Assembly: GCA_963837695.1 (NCBI GenBank)
Contig: CAWINZ010000003.1
Coordinates: forward strand, 248,001-312,000
Reading direction: 5' to 3'
DNA length: 64,000 nt
Source: VRUE01 sp963837695
Lineage (GTDB): Bacteria > Actinomycetota > Thermoleophilia > Solirubrobacterales > 70-9
Within the stretch, counting starts at the first letter, position 1. Each line of letters starts with the position of its first letter. A model generated the notes under the pieces. That model saw nothing but the letters and a program-made list of their open reading frames with translations, searched no databases and was not told the DNA's origin. Below are positions 44,453-54,292 of the stretch, in pieces. The position numbers and the translations under genes were made by a program.

Positions 44453-45010
44453 GAGTACTTCGGGCGTAGCCTGATCTTTGGGTAGAGCAGCCGCGCTCGC
44501 GATCAGGCTCTGGAACTCATTGAGAGCCAAATGCGCGACCGCCTCGAGGATCTCCTCGTCGCTCCAGCCGATCTCCCGCGCCTCCTCGTGAAGGTGGTGG
44601 GGGGGATAGGCGTCGGCTTCGAGCGTCGCCTTGAGGTATTCGAGCAGCGCCGCCTCCTTGGCGTCGCCGGAGCTGAAGCTCCGCGCTCGTGAGACCTCGT
44701 CCAGCCCGAGTCCGGCGCGGCGCGCCGACTTCGCGTGCTGGGCGGTGCTGTAGGAGTCGTGCCGGTACTCGGCGACCGCCAGGGCGATCCGCTCGCGGGT
44801 CGCCTGCGGCAGGACCCCGCCGCGCAGCTCGGAGCGCATCCGCGTGTAGGCGCGCAGCACGGAGGGAGCGCCGGCGAGTACGCCGACGAACTTGGTCACC
44901 GCGCCGCCGGCCGCCTGGATGCTCTTGATCAGGGGAGCACTCTCGTCAGGGGCCGTCAACTCGTCGTGGATCTGGAATCTGCTTACTGCCGTTTTTACGG
45001 TCACTTGCAT
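44438..45010 (-). CDS. AhpD/carboxymuconolactone decarboxylase-like protein lacking CxxC
   Basis: 190-aa helical protein of the AhpD/CMD superfamily, seen in the segment VLPQATRERIALAVAEYRHDSYSTAQHAKSARRAGL (residues about 65-100; shown as separate motifs RERIALAVAEYRH and STAQHAKSARR). The redox pair C-x-x-C-x-x-x-H is reduced to D-S-Y-S-T-A-Q-H, so the His stays but both Cys are gone. Peroxidase-reducing activity is unlikely; a decarboxylase-like or binding role is possible. Upstream of glnA, divergent. Confidence 0.8.
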   Translation of the reverse strand: MQVTVKTAVSRFQIHDELTAPDESAPLIKSIQAAGGAVTKFVGVLAGAPSVLRAYTRMRSELRGGVLPQATRERIALAVAEYRHDSYSTAQHAKSARRAGLGLDEVSRARSFSSGDAKEAALLEYLKATLEADAYPPHHLHEEAREIGWSDEEILEAVAHLALNEFQSLIASAAALPKDQATPEVLPSAA

Positions 45011-45083
45011 CCGCCTTTAGCTCGGATTGACGGAATTCCGCTTCACAGAGCCTTTACGTGGCCTTTACTTTACTTTAAGCCAT

Positions 45084-45104
45084 TAACTTACAGGAAGTAA
45101 GTTA
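45084..45104. promoter_or_regulatory. Inverted repeat in the glnA upstream region
   Basis: TAACTTAC-AGGAA-GTAAGTTA, perfect 8-bp arms in an AT-rich island 137 bases before glnA. CTTTAC occurs three times just upstream (about 45052-45074). Probable nitrogen-control or divergent promoter site; the binding protein is not known. Confidence 0.5.
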
Positions 45105-45240
45105 TACCTGGATCCGGACGCTCCCGCAACTCTTCTGCGCCCAACGTCACATACCCGTAATACGACGATTCCCACCTGATCGGTTCAGTTCGCCTATCTT
45201 TGCCCCGAACGCGCCGAAACAGCCAAGAAGGAGACCGGGG

Positions 45241-46593
45241 ATGGCAGAGCAACCAACTAGTGCCGCCGATGTAGCCGAGATCGTCAAGGAGCGCGACGTG
45301 CGCTTCATCCGGCTCTGGTTCACGGACGTGCTCGGCCAGCTGAAGAGCTTCTCGATCAACTCCGCCGAACTGGAGGACGCGCTCGAGGGCGGGATGGGCT
45401 TCGACGGCTCCTCGATCACGGGCTTCAACCCGATCGAGGAGTCGGACATGATCGCGATGCCCGACCCGTCGACCTTCGCGATCATCCCCTGGCGCCCCGA
45501 GGAGGAGAACGCGGTCGCGCGCATGTTCTGCGACATCCGCGTCCCCGGCGGCGACCCTTACGAGGGAGACCCACGGTGGATCATGCGGCGGGCGCTCAAA
45601 CGGGCCGAGGACATGGGCTTCGACACCTACAACATCGGCCCCGAGCTCGAGTACTTCTACTTCCGCTCGGCCAAGCCCGAGGGCGGCGTGCCCGAGGTGC
45701 TCGACGAGGGCGGCTACTTCGATCTGACCACGCTCGACGCCGGCTCCGACGTGCGCCGCGACACGATCCTGGCACTGGAGAAGATGGGCATTCACGTCGA
45801 GTACGCCCATCACGAGGTCGGCCCCTCCCAGCACGAGGTCGACATGCGCTACAAGGACGCGCTGCGGATGTCGGACGACTGCATGACGTACCGCATCGTC
45901 GTCAAGGAGTATGCGATGAAATACGGCTGGCACGCGACCTTCATGCCGAAGCCGCTGTTCGGCGAGAACGGCTCTGGGATGCACGTCCACCAGTCGCTGG
46001 TGAAAGACGGCAAGAACGCCTTCTTCGACGCCGACGACCCTTACTTCCTCTCGCCGACCGCGAAGGCCTTCATCGCCGGGCAGCTGCGCCATGCGCGTGA
46101 GATATCGCCGCTCTTCGCCCAGTGGGTCAACTCCTACAAGCGCCTGGTCCCCGGCTTCGAGGCGCCGGTCTACCTCGCCTGGTCGCGCCGCAACCGCTCG
46201 GCGCTGATCCGCGTGCCGCTCTACCACCCCGGCAAGGAGGCGGCGACCCGGGCCGAGCTGCGCTGTCCCGACCCGGCCTGTAACCCCTACCTCTGCTTTG
46301 CCGGAATGCTGCAGGCGGGCCTGGAGGGGATCGAGCACGGCTACGAGCTGCCCGAGCCGATGGAGCAGAACCTCTACCACCTCTCCCCGGAGGAGCGCTC
46401 CCAGCGCGGCATCGAGCAGCTGCCGGAGACGCTCGGCGAAGCGATCGACATCGCCGCCGACTCGGAGCTGGTGCTGCGCACGCTCGGCGAGCACACCTTC
46501 CGGCGCTTCGTCGAGATCAAGCGGCAGGAATGGGACGACTACCGCGTCCAGGTCACGCCGTACGAGATCGAAAACTTCTTGCCGGTGCTCTGA
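45241..46593 (+). CDS. glnA: Glutamine synthetase type I
   Basis: 450-aa enzyme making glutamine from glutamate, ammonia and ATP, assembled as a dodecamer. Signatures: FDGSSITGF (about 54-62), GPELEYFYF metal site, HHEVGPSQHEVD, and GSGMHVHQS. Its length fits the shorter GSI-alpha group; NLYHLSPEE aligns with the region of the adenylylation Tyr, so covalent control cannot be excluded. A GGAGACCGGGG precedes the ATG. The stop codon lies inside an inverted repeat shared with the convergent mmpL gene. Confidence 0.97.
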   Translation: MAEQPTSAADVAEIVKERDVRFIRLWFTDVLGQLKSFSINSAELEDALEGGMGFDGSSITGFNPIEESDMIAMPDPSTFAIIPWRPEEENAVARMFCDIRVPGGDPYEGDPRWIMRRALKRAEDMGFDTYNIGPELEYFYFRSAKPEGGVPEVLDEGGYFDLTTLDAGSDVRRDTILALEKMGIHVEYAHHEVGPSQHEVDMRYKDALRMSDDCMTYRIVVKEYAMKYGWHATFMPKPLFGENGSGMHVHQSLVKDGKNAFFDADDPYFLSPTAKAFIAGQLRHAREISPLFAQWVNSYKRLVPGFEAPVYLAWSRRNRSALIRVPLYHPGKEAATRAELRCPDPACNPYLCFAGMLQAGLEGIEHGYELPEPMEQNLYHLSPEERSQRGIEQLPETLGEAIDIAADSELVLRTLGEHTFRRFVEIKRQEWDDYRVQVTPYEIENFLPVL

Positions 46594-46710
46594 CAGTCGA
46601 TAGGCGGCGCCTGGGGGTGTCCTCGGTCGGCGACTGCGGGTCACGCACTAACAGTGCGCTCCCCTTGTCGCCTCCCTGCGTCCTACCCAGACTTGCCTCT
46701 CGACTGTCAG
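46590..46710. repeat. 121-bp hairpin element bridging glnA and mmpL ends
   Basis: Outer arms CTGACAGTCGATAGGC (46590-46605) and GCCTCTCGACTGTCAG (46695-46710) pair with one mismatch; weaker pairing continues inward to a central CGCACT-AAC-AGTGCG. The TGA inside each CTGACAG is the stop codon of glnA on one strand and of the mmpL gene on the other. Confidence 0.85.
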
Positions 46711-49100
46711 GTCCGCTTAGAGAGCGCCGAGGGCCACCAGAACTTGTCGCCCAGGGATAGGGCTATGGCTGGGACGAGGATGCTGCGGACGAGGAAGGTG
46801 TCGAGGAGGACGCCGAAGGCGACCACGAAGCCGAGCTCAGTGAGGAAGGTGAGGGGGAGGACGGCGAGGACGGAGAAGGTGCCGGCGAGGACGATCCCGG
46901 CGCTGGTGATGACCGCGCCGGTGACCGCGAGGGCGCGGAGAATTCCTTCTCTGGAGCCGTGTTGGATCGTCTCCTCGCGGGCGCGGGAGATCAGGAAGAT
47001 GTTGTAGTCGACCCCCAAGGCGACCAGGAAGACGAAGGCGAAGAGGGGTAACGAGGGGTCCGAGCCTGGGAAGCCGAAAACCACGTCGAAGAAGAAGTAG
47101 CCGACGCCGAGGGCGGCGAGGAAGCTGAGAATCACGGTCCCGATCAGGATCAGCGGCGCGACCACGGCGCGCAGCAGTCCGATCAGGATCAGGAAGACGA
47201 CGACGAGGATGATCGGTGGGATCACTATCGAGTCCCAACCGGCGGCGTCGCGGACGTCGAATTCGACCGCCGTGGGGCCACCGACGAGGGTGCTCGGGGC
47301 GACCTCGTGGGCCGCTTCGCGGATCGGTTCGACCAGGTCGAATGCCGCGGTCGAGTAGGGGCTGATCGCCAGCGTCGCCTGGATCAGCGTCCCCGGCGGT
47401 CCTTCGCTCACCGGGCCGGAGACCGCCTCGACGTCTTCGACTCCGGCGACTGCGCGACGCACGGCCGGGACGTCGGCGCGGTTCGCGACGACGATGTCGG
47501 TCAACGCGGTGGCGCCCGAGGGGAAGCTCCTTTCGAGCAGGTGCTGACCTTCGACCGATTCGACTTCGGTGCGGTAGCTGTCTTCGCTGGTCAGGTCGGT
47601 CGAGAAGGTGGCGAAGCCGCAGCAGAGGATCAGCAGGACGACGATCGCGCCGCCCATGATCCGCGTCGGTGAGACGGCGACGCGGTTGCCGACCCGCGCC
47701 CAGAAGCCGTGGGTCGCGTCGGCGGTGTGCTCGCGGCTGTGGCGGCGGATCTCGTAGGGCTTGAAGACGCCCCGGTCGAGCGGGCCGACGATCAACGAGG
47801 GAAGGCGCCTGCCGCTGAGCAGGCGCAGGACCCAGTTGAGCAGCACGAGCGGCAGCAGGATCAAGACGAGGAGACAGGCGAGGACGACGCGGACGATCGC
47901 CCCGAGCGCCGACCCGTCGACGATGCGGCGCCGAGCCCGCTCGGAGACTTCGGAGGCTTGCGGGGCGGTCTGCTCCGTGTGCGGCACGAAGGGCCAGAAG
48001 GCGCGCCGTCCGAAGATCGTCAGCAGCGCCGGCAGCAGGGTCAGCATCGAGAGCGCCGCGCAGGCGATCCCGATCGCGGCGATCGGGCCGAGGCCCGAGG
48101 TGCCGTTGACCTTGGCGATGGTCAGGCAGAGCAGGGCGGCGATCACGGTCGCCGCCGAGGCGAAGATCGCCGGCCCGGCGGAGGCCAGCGCGGTGCGCAT
48201 CGCCTCGTGCTTGTCGGCGTTTTTGTGCAGCTCCTCGCGGTAGCGGGCGACGAGTAGCAGCGCGTAGTCGGTGCCCGCGCCGAGCACAAGCACCGACATG
48301 ATCGAGCTCGACTGTCCGTTGATCGTCACCCCCAACTCGGAGACCCCGTAGCCGATCGAGCGCGAGAGCGTCTCGGCGAACAGCACCGCGATCAGGGGGA
48401 TGAGGAAGAACATCGGCGAGCGGTAGATCACGATCAGCAGGAAGATCACCAGGCTGACCGCGGCCAGCAGCAGGGTGCCGTTGATGCCTTCGAAGACTTC
48501 GATCGCGTCGGCCGAGAAGCCGGCGCCGCCGGTGACCTTCACGGAAAGCCCGGGTGGCGGGTTGTCGATCTGTTCGCGCCAGTACTTGACCGGATCGAGG
48601 ATCCGTTCGCCCTCGCCGTTGCCCTTGATGTAGGAGGTGACGATCGCCGCCTTGCCGTCCGGCGAGAGAACCGGGCCGACGAAGGGCGCGTACGCGGCCG
48701 GCTGGCCCGGGACCGCTTTTGGAGGCGAGCCGCCCTTCTTGCCGCCCGCCGCCGCCGTTTCGCCGTCGGCTACGACACCCGGGAAGCGTTCTCCGCTCGT
48801 CATCTTGCCGACGTCTTCGACGATCGTGCGGCGGTCGGCGGCGGTCAGGCCGGACTCGCGCCTGAAGACGATCACGGCGGGGGCGATTTCGCCGTTCTGC
48901 AGCGACTCGGTTGCCTTCAGTGCGGCGGTCGATTCGGCCGAGCCCGGCAGGTAGGAGGTCGCCTCGTTGCTTTCGGCGTCTTCAAACTTGGCCGGCAGGT
49001 TGGCCGGGCCGGAGGCTATGAAGATCGCCAGGAACCAGACGGCGAAGACGATCCACTTTGCTCGGCGACCTGCCGCGAAGGTGAAGAACGAGCCACGCAC
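46707..49100 (-). CDS. MMPL-family RND exporter
   Basis: Inner-membrane lipid or drug exporter of about 797 aa with roughly 12 helices in two halves. Each half has its charge-relay helix: GTDYALLLVARYREEL and GVDYNIFLISRAREE. The C-terminal part carries the second porter domain. I place the start at GTG 49100 (VRGSFFTFAAGRRAKW); the frame is open to 49232, but that extension is encoded by a G-rich palindrome and reads Pro/Arg-rich. No strong ribosome site. Convergent with glnA. Confidence 0.88.
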   Translation of the reverse strand: MRGSFFTFAAGRRAKWIVFAVWFLAIFIASGPANLPAKFEDAESNEATSYLPGSAESTAALKATESLQNGEIAPAVIVFRRESGLTAADRRTIVEDVGKMTSGERFPGVVADGETAAAGGKKGGSPPKAVPGQPAAYAPFVGPVLSPDGKAAIVTSYIKGNGEGERILDPVKYWREQIDNPPPGLSVKVTGGAGFSADAIEVFEGINGTLLLAAVSLVIFLLIVIYRSPMFFLIPLIAVLFAETLSRSIGYGVSELGVTINGQSSSIMSVLVLGAGTDYALLLVARYREELHKNADKHEAMRTALASAGPAIFASAATVIAALLCLTIAKVNGTSGLGPIAAIGIACAALSMLTLLPALLTIFGRRAFWPFVPHTEQTAPQASEVSERARRRIVDGSALGAIVRVVLACLLVLILLPLVLLNWVLRLLSGRRLPSLIVGPLDRGVFKPYEIRRHSREHTADATHGFWARVGNRVAVSPTRIMGGAIVVLLILCCGFATFSTDLTSEDSYRTEVESVEGQHLLERSFPSGATALTDIVVANRADVPAVRRAVAGVEDVEAVSGPVSEGPPGTLIQATLAISPYSTAAFDLVEPIREAAHEVAPSTLVGGPTAVEFDVRDAAGWDSIVIPPIILVVVFLILIGLLRAVVAPLILIGTVILSFLAALGVGYFFFDVVFGFPGSDPSLPLFAFVFLVALGVDYNIFLISRAREETIQHGSREGILRALAVTGAVITSAGIVLAGTFSVLAVLPLTFLTELGFVVAFGVLLDTFLVRSILVPAIALSLGDKFWWPSALSKRT

Positions 49101-49124
49101 CTGGCGGATACTTGCAAATGGTGG

Positions 49125-49245
49125 GGAGGGGGAGGGGGTGTCCGGGCGGGCGCTGGGTTTTTCGCCCGGGACGTTGGCCGGCTCTCGCCGAGCTGGTGGG
49201 CGAAAAACAGGACGCCGCGTCCGCCCGGACACCCCCTCCCCCTCC
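49125..49245. repeat. Very stable G-rich hairpin between mmpL and DUF255 genes
   Basis: 25-bp perfect outer arms (49125-49149 and 49221-49245) and 10-bp perfect inner arms TTTTTCGCCC/GGGCGAAAAA (49158-49167 and 49198-49207). It begins 3 bases past the DUF255 stop on the minus strand and ends 25 bases before the mmpL start. Confidence 0.85.
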
Positions 49246-49247
49246 TG

Positions 49248-51215
<1,968 letters not shown>

Positions 51216-51340
51216 GCGCTCACACTACCCGCGGCACATCGAGGCCAATTATTGGGTGGGTGGGCTCGCCGAAAGTAGGTTCCAATGCCGAATACCGGTG
51301 TGTTTTTAGGAAATGGACAGGCGAATCTATCTACCTTCCT

Positions 51341-52762
51341 ATGGTGGCGAACAAAAAACCCCCAGCGCAGAGTGAGCTAGCGATCGAAGCTGTGCTGAAC
51401 AAGCTCGAGGACGAGGACCGCGAGGTCGTGCTGGCCGCGCTGGAGCGGGCCGAGCGCACCGAGGCCGAGTTGCGCTATCTCGCCGACCACGACTCGCTGA
51501 CCGGGCTGCTCGACCGCCGCCGCTTCCGCGCCGAGCTCGACCAGTACGTCTCCTTCAGCGCTCGCTACGGCGGTCGTGGCGCGGTGATGATCGTCGACAT
51601 CGATGGCCTCAAGGGCATCAACGACTCGCTCGGCCACCATGCCGGCGACAATTTGATCCGCCAGGTGGCCGCGGTCATGCGGGAAAGGGTGCGCGCCACC
51701 GACATCGTCGCCCGCCTCTCCGGCGATGAGTTCGCGATCCTGATGCCGCAGACCGAAGTCGAAGGTGCGATGCAGCTGGGCGAGGACCTGCGCGCCCAGG
51801 TCGCCGACAGCGTCCAGCCGACCTCCGACTCAGAGCCGGCGACGATCAGCGTCGGCATCACGATGTTCGGCGGCGGCGAGAAGGGCATCGGCTCCGAAGC
51901 GGTGCTGGTCGCCGCGGACCAGGCGATGTACCGGGCGAAGGAGGGGGGACGCAACCAGATCGCCCTGTTCCGCGACCCGAGCGAGCCGCAGCACGATCCC
52001 GAGCGTCGCCAGACGACCGCGGCGCGGATCCGCGACGCGCTCACCGACGACCGCCTCAGCCTGCACACGCAGCCGATTCGCAGCCTCGCCTCAGGTGGGA
52101 TCGAGCGCTATGAGCTGCTCCTGCGGATGACAAACGAGGACGGGGAGCTGCTGCCGGCGGCCTCGTTCATCGAGGCGGCGGAGCGCGCCGGGATGATTCA
52201 AGAGCTCGATCGTTGGGTCGTCGGGCAGGCTCTGGAGCTGCTCGGGGGGCGACAGCGAAAGGGAGCGCCGCTGTCGCTGCACATCAACCTCTCCGGTGCC
52301 TCGCTGGCCGACATCTCGGTGCTCGAGTTCATCGAACGGCGGCTCGACGAAGGCGACGCCGATCCCTCCAAATGCACCTTTGAGATCACCGAGACGGCGC
52401 ACGTCCACGACTTCGATGCGGCCTCTGGGTTCGCCGACCGGCTGACCGAGTTCGGCTGTCAGGTCGCGATCGACGACTACGGCGCCGGCTTCAGCCCTTT
52501 CCACTACCTGAAGACGATCCCGTTCGACCTGATCAAGATCGACGGCGCGTTCATCCGCGATCTGCCACGCAGCGATGCCGACCAGCTCACCGTCAAGGCA
52601 ATCGTCCAGATCGCCCGCGGCCTCGGCAAGGCGACGATCGCCGAGTACGTACAGGACGACCAGACGGCCGAGATGCTGCGCGGGTACGGCGTCGACATGG
52701 CCCAGGGCTTCCACCTCGGCCGGCCTGTCGGGCTGGACGAGGCCTTCGCCCAGACTGCCTAG
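51341..52762 (+). CDS. GGDEF-EAL c-di-GMP turnover protein
   Basis: 473-aa soluble protein. Residues about 40-210: diguanylate cyclase domain with active-site SGDEF (variant of GGDEF) and the upstream VDIDGLKGINDSLGH. Residues about 225-470: EAL domain with ELL in place of EAL (YELLLRM) but metal ligands kept (INLSG, FEITETA, IDDYGAGFS, KIDGAF, AEYVQ, QGFHLGRP). A short helical N-terminus precedes; no sensor domain. Either or both activities may be live. No clear ribosome site before ATG 51341. Confidence 0.92.
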   Translation: MVANKKPPAQSELAIEAVLNKLEDEDREVVLAALERAERTEAELRYLADHDSLTGLLDRRRFRAELDQYVSFSARYGGRGAVMIVDIDGLKGINDSLGHHAGDNLIRQVAAVMRERVRATDIVARLSGDEFAILMPQTEVEGAMQLGEDLRAQVADSVQPTSDSEPATISVGITMFGGGEKGIGSEAVLVAADQAMYRAKEGGRNQIALFRDPSEPQHDPERRQTTAARIRDALTDDRLSLHTQPIRSLASGGIERYELLLRMTNEDGELLPAASFIEAAERAGMIQELDRWVVGQALELLGGRQRKGAPLSLHINLSGASLADISVLEFIERRLDEGDADPSKCTFEITETAHVHDFDAASGFADRLTEFGCQVAIDDYGAGFSPFHYLKTIPFDLIKIDGAFIRDLPRSDADQLTVKAIVQIARGLGKATIAEYVQDDQTAEMLRGYGVDMAQGFHLGRPVGLDEAFAQTA

Positions 52763-52773
52763 GGCGGTCATCC

Positions 52774-54210
52774 TCAGCCGCGCAGCTCGGCCCGCTTGAT
52801 CTTGCCGCTGGCCGTCTTCGGCAGCTCGACGGCGAACTCGACGATGCGGGGGAACTTGTAGGGGGCGGTCTCGCGCTTGCAGTGCTCCTGCAGCTCGCGG
52901 GCCAGCTCCTCACTCGGCTCGCGGTCGCGCGGAACGACGATCGCGCGCACGACGGCGCCGCGCTCGGCGTCGGGGGCGGCGACCGCCGCGGCCTCGGCGA
53001 CGGCGGGGTGGGTGAGCAACGCTGCCTCGACCTCGACCGGGCCGATCCGGTAGCCGGAGGAGACGATCACGTCGTCGTTGCGCCCTTCGAACCAGAGCCG
53101 GCCGTCGTCGTCCTGGCGGACCAGGTCGCCGGTCGGCCACCACTCGCCGTCGAAGCGCTCGCCGTCGAGGTAGCGCGAGAAGAAGGTGGGGGAGGTGGAG
53201 GCTCTGAGCTGGAGCTCGCCGTCGTGGACGTGGACCTCGATTCCGGGCAGCGGCCTGCCCATCGAGCCGGCGTGCACCGGTTCGCCCGCAAGGTTGCCGG
53301 AGATGTGCCCGGTCTCGGTCTGCCCGTAACCATCGGCGGGCTCGAGCCCCATCTCGGCGCGGAACGTGGCAACGGTCTCCGCCTCGAGCGCCTCTCCCGC
53401 GGAGACCATGCGGCGCATCGCCGGGAGGGGACGCAGCGACGTGCGCTTGGCCAGCATCCTGTACTCGGTCGGCGCCTGGCAGAGCACGTTGACGCCCAGG
53501 GCTTCAGCGATGTCGAGCCGGTCGGCCGGGTCGAAGCGGCCGTCGTGGATGACCGCGGCAGCGCCGGTCAGCCAGGGTGCGAGGAAGACGTTGCGAGCCG
53601 ACTTGGACCAGCCGGGAGCGGTCGTGCACCAGACCAGCTCGCCGGGCCGGGAGCCGAGCCAGTGCTCGGCCTGGGTGCGCTGTCCGCTCAGGTAGCGGTA
53701 GGCGTGGACGACGCCACGCGGCTCGCCGGTGGTGCCGGAGGTGAAGACGATCAGTGCCGGGTCCTCGCCGTCCATCGCCTCGATCGCCGCCGGAGTCTCC
53801 TGCGGCCGGTCCTCGTCGAGGGTCGCGGCGACCTCGTCTAGGGTCATCGCCGGCACTCCGTCGGGAAGTTCGGCGAGCATCTCCTCCGCTCCGACGCAGA
53901 GCGCCGGAGCCGCGGCGCCGACGCGCTGCTCGAGGTCGTGGCGGCGCAGCTGTGGGCTGCAGGGCAGGGCGACGGCGCCCATCCGCCAGCAGGCGAGCAG
54001 CGTCAGCGCCCACTCGATCCGGTTGCCGAGCAGCGTCACCACGACGTCGCCGCGTCTCACCCCGCGCGCGGCGAAAGCGCCGGAGAGCCCGGCCGAACGC
54101 GCAATCAATTCGCCGAAGTACCAGTCCCGCCGCCGTCCCTCGGCATCCACAGCCACGATCCCCAGCCGCGAAGCAGGCGCCCGCTCCATCACATCCTCAA
54201 CGAAGTTCAC
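52774..54210 (-). CDS. AMP-forming acyl-CoA synthetase
   Basis: 478-aa adenylating enzyme that activates a carboxylic acid, probably medium-chain fatty acid, to its CoA thioester. P-loop-like motif FTSGTTGEPRG (about residues 155-165), YGQTETG, TGDLVRQDDDG and the C-terminal hinge and Lys in PKTASGKIKR. Slightly short for the family. It converges with the GGDEF-EAL gene and lies just downstream of an MMPL exporter on the same strand, separated by a family I palindrome. Confidence 0.92.
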   Translation of the reverse strand: MNFVEDVMERAPASRLGIVAVDAEGRRRDWYFGELIARSAGLSGAFAARGVRRGDVVVTLLGNRIEWALTLLACWRMGAVALPCSPQLRRHDLEQRVGAAAPALCVGAEEMLAELPDGVPAMTLDEVAATLDEDRPQETPAAIEAMDGEDPALIVFTSGTTGEPRGVVHAYRYLSGQRTQAEHWLGSRPGELVWCTTAPGWSKSARNVFLAPWLTGAAAVIHDGRFDPADRLDIAEALGVNVLCQAPTEYRMLAKRTSLRPLPAMRRMVSAGEALEAETVATFRAEMGLEPADGYGQTETGHISGNLAGEPVHAGSMGRPLPGIEVHVHDGELQLRASTSPTFFSRYLDGERFDGEWWPTGDLVRQDDDGRLWFEGRNDDVIVSSGYRIGPVEVEAALLTHPAVAEAAAVAAPDAERGAVVRAIVVPRDREPSEELARELQEHCKRETAPYKFPRIVEFAVELPKTASGKIKRAELRG

Positions 54211-54236
54211 GCGCGGCAGTCTGCCGTAACTACGTT

Positions 54237-54285
54237 GCCGATGGGCCTAAAACACGCCTATATGGCGTGTTTTAGGCCCATCGGC
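54237..54285 (+). repeat. 49-bp palindromic repeat, family I, copy 2
   Basis: Perfect 22-bp arms (54237-54258 and 54264-54285) around TATAT: GCCGATGGGCCTAAAACACG-CC. It sits 7 bases past the MMPL stop and 26 bases from the synthetase start, between two leftward genes. In the ADGPK..LYG frame it ends in TTT-TAG. Confidence 0.92.
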
Positions 54286-54292
54286 GGGTGGT

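Noticed and set aside
49101..49232. N-terminal extension of the mmpL gene
   Set aside because: Encoded by the G-rich palindrome, Pro/Arg-rich and unlike MMPL proteins; GTG 49100 preferred.
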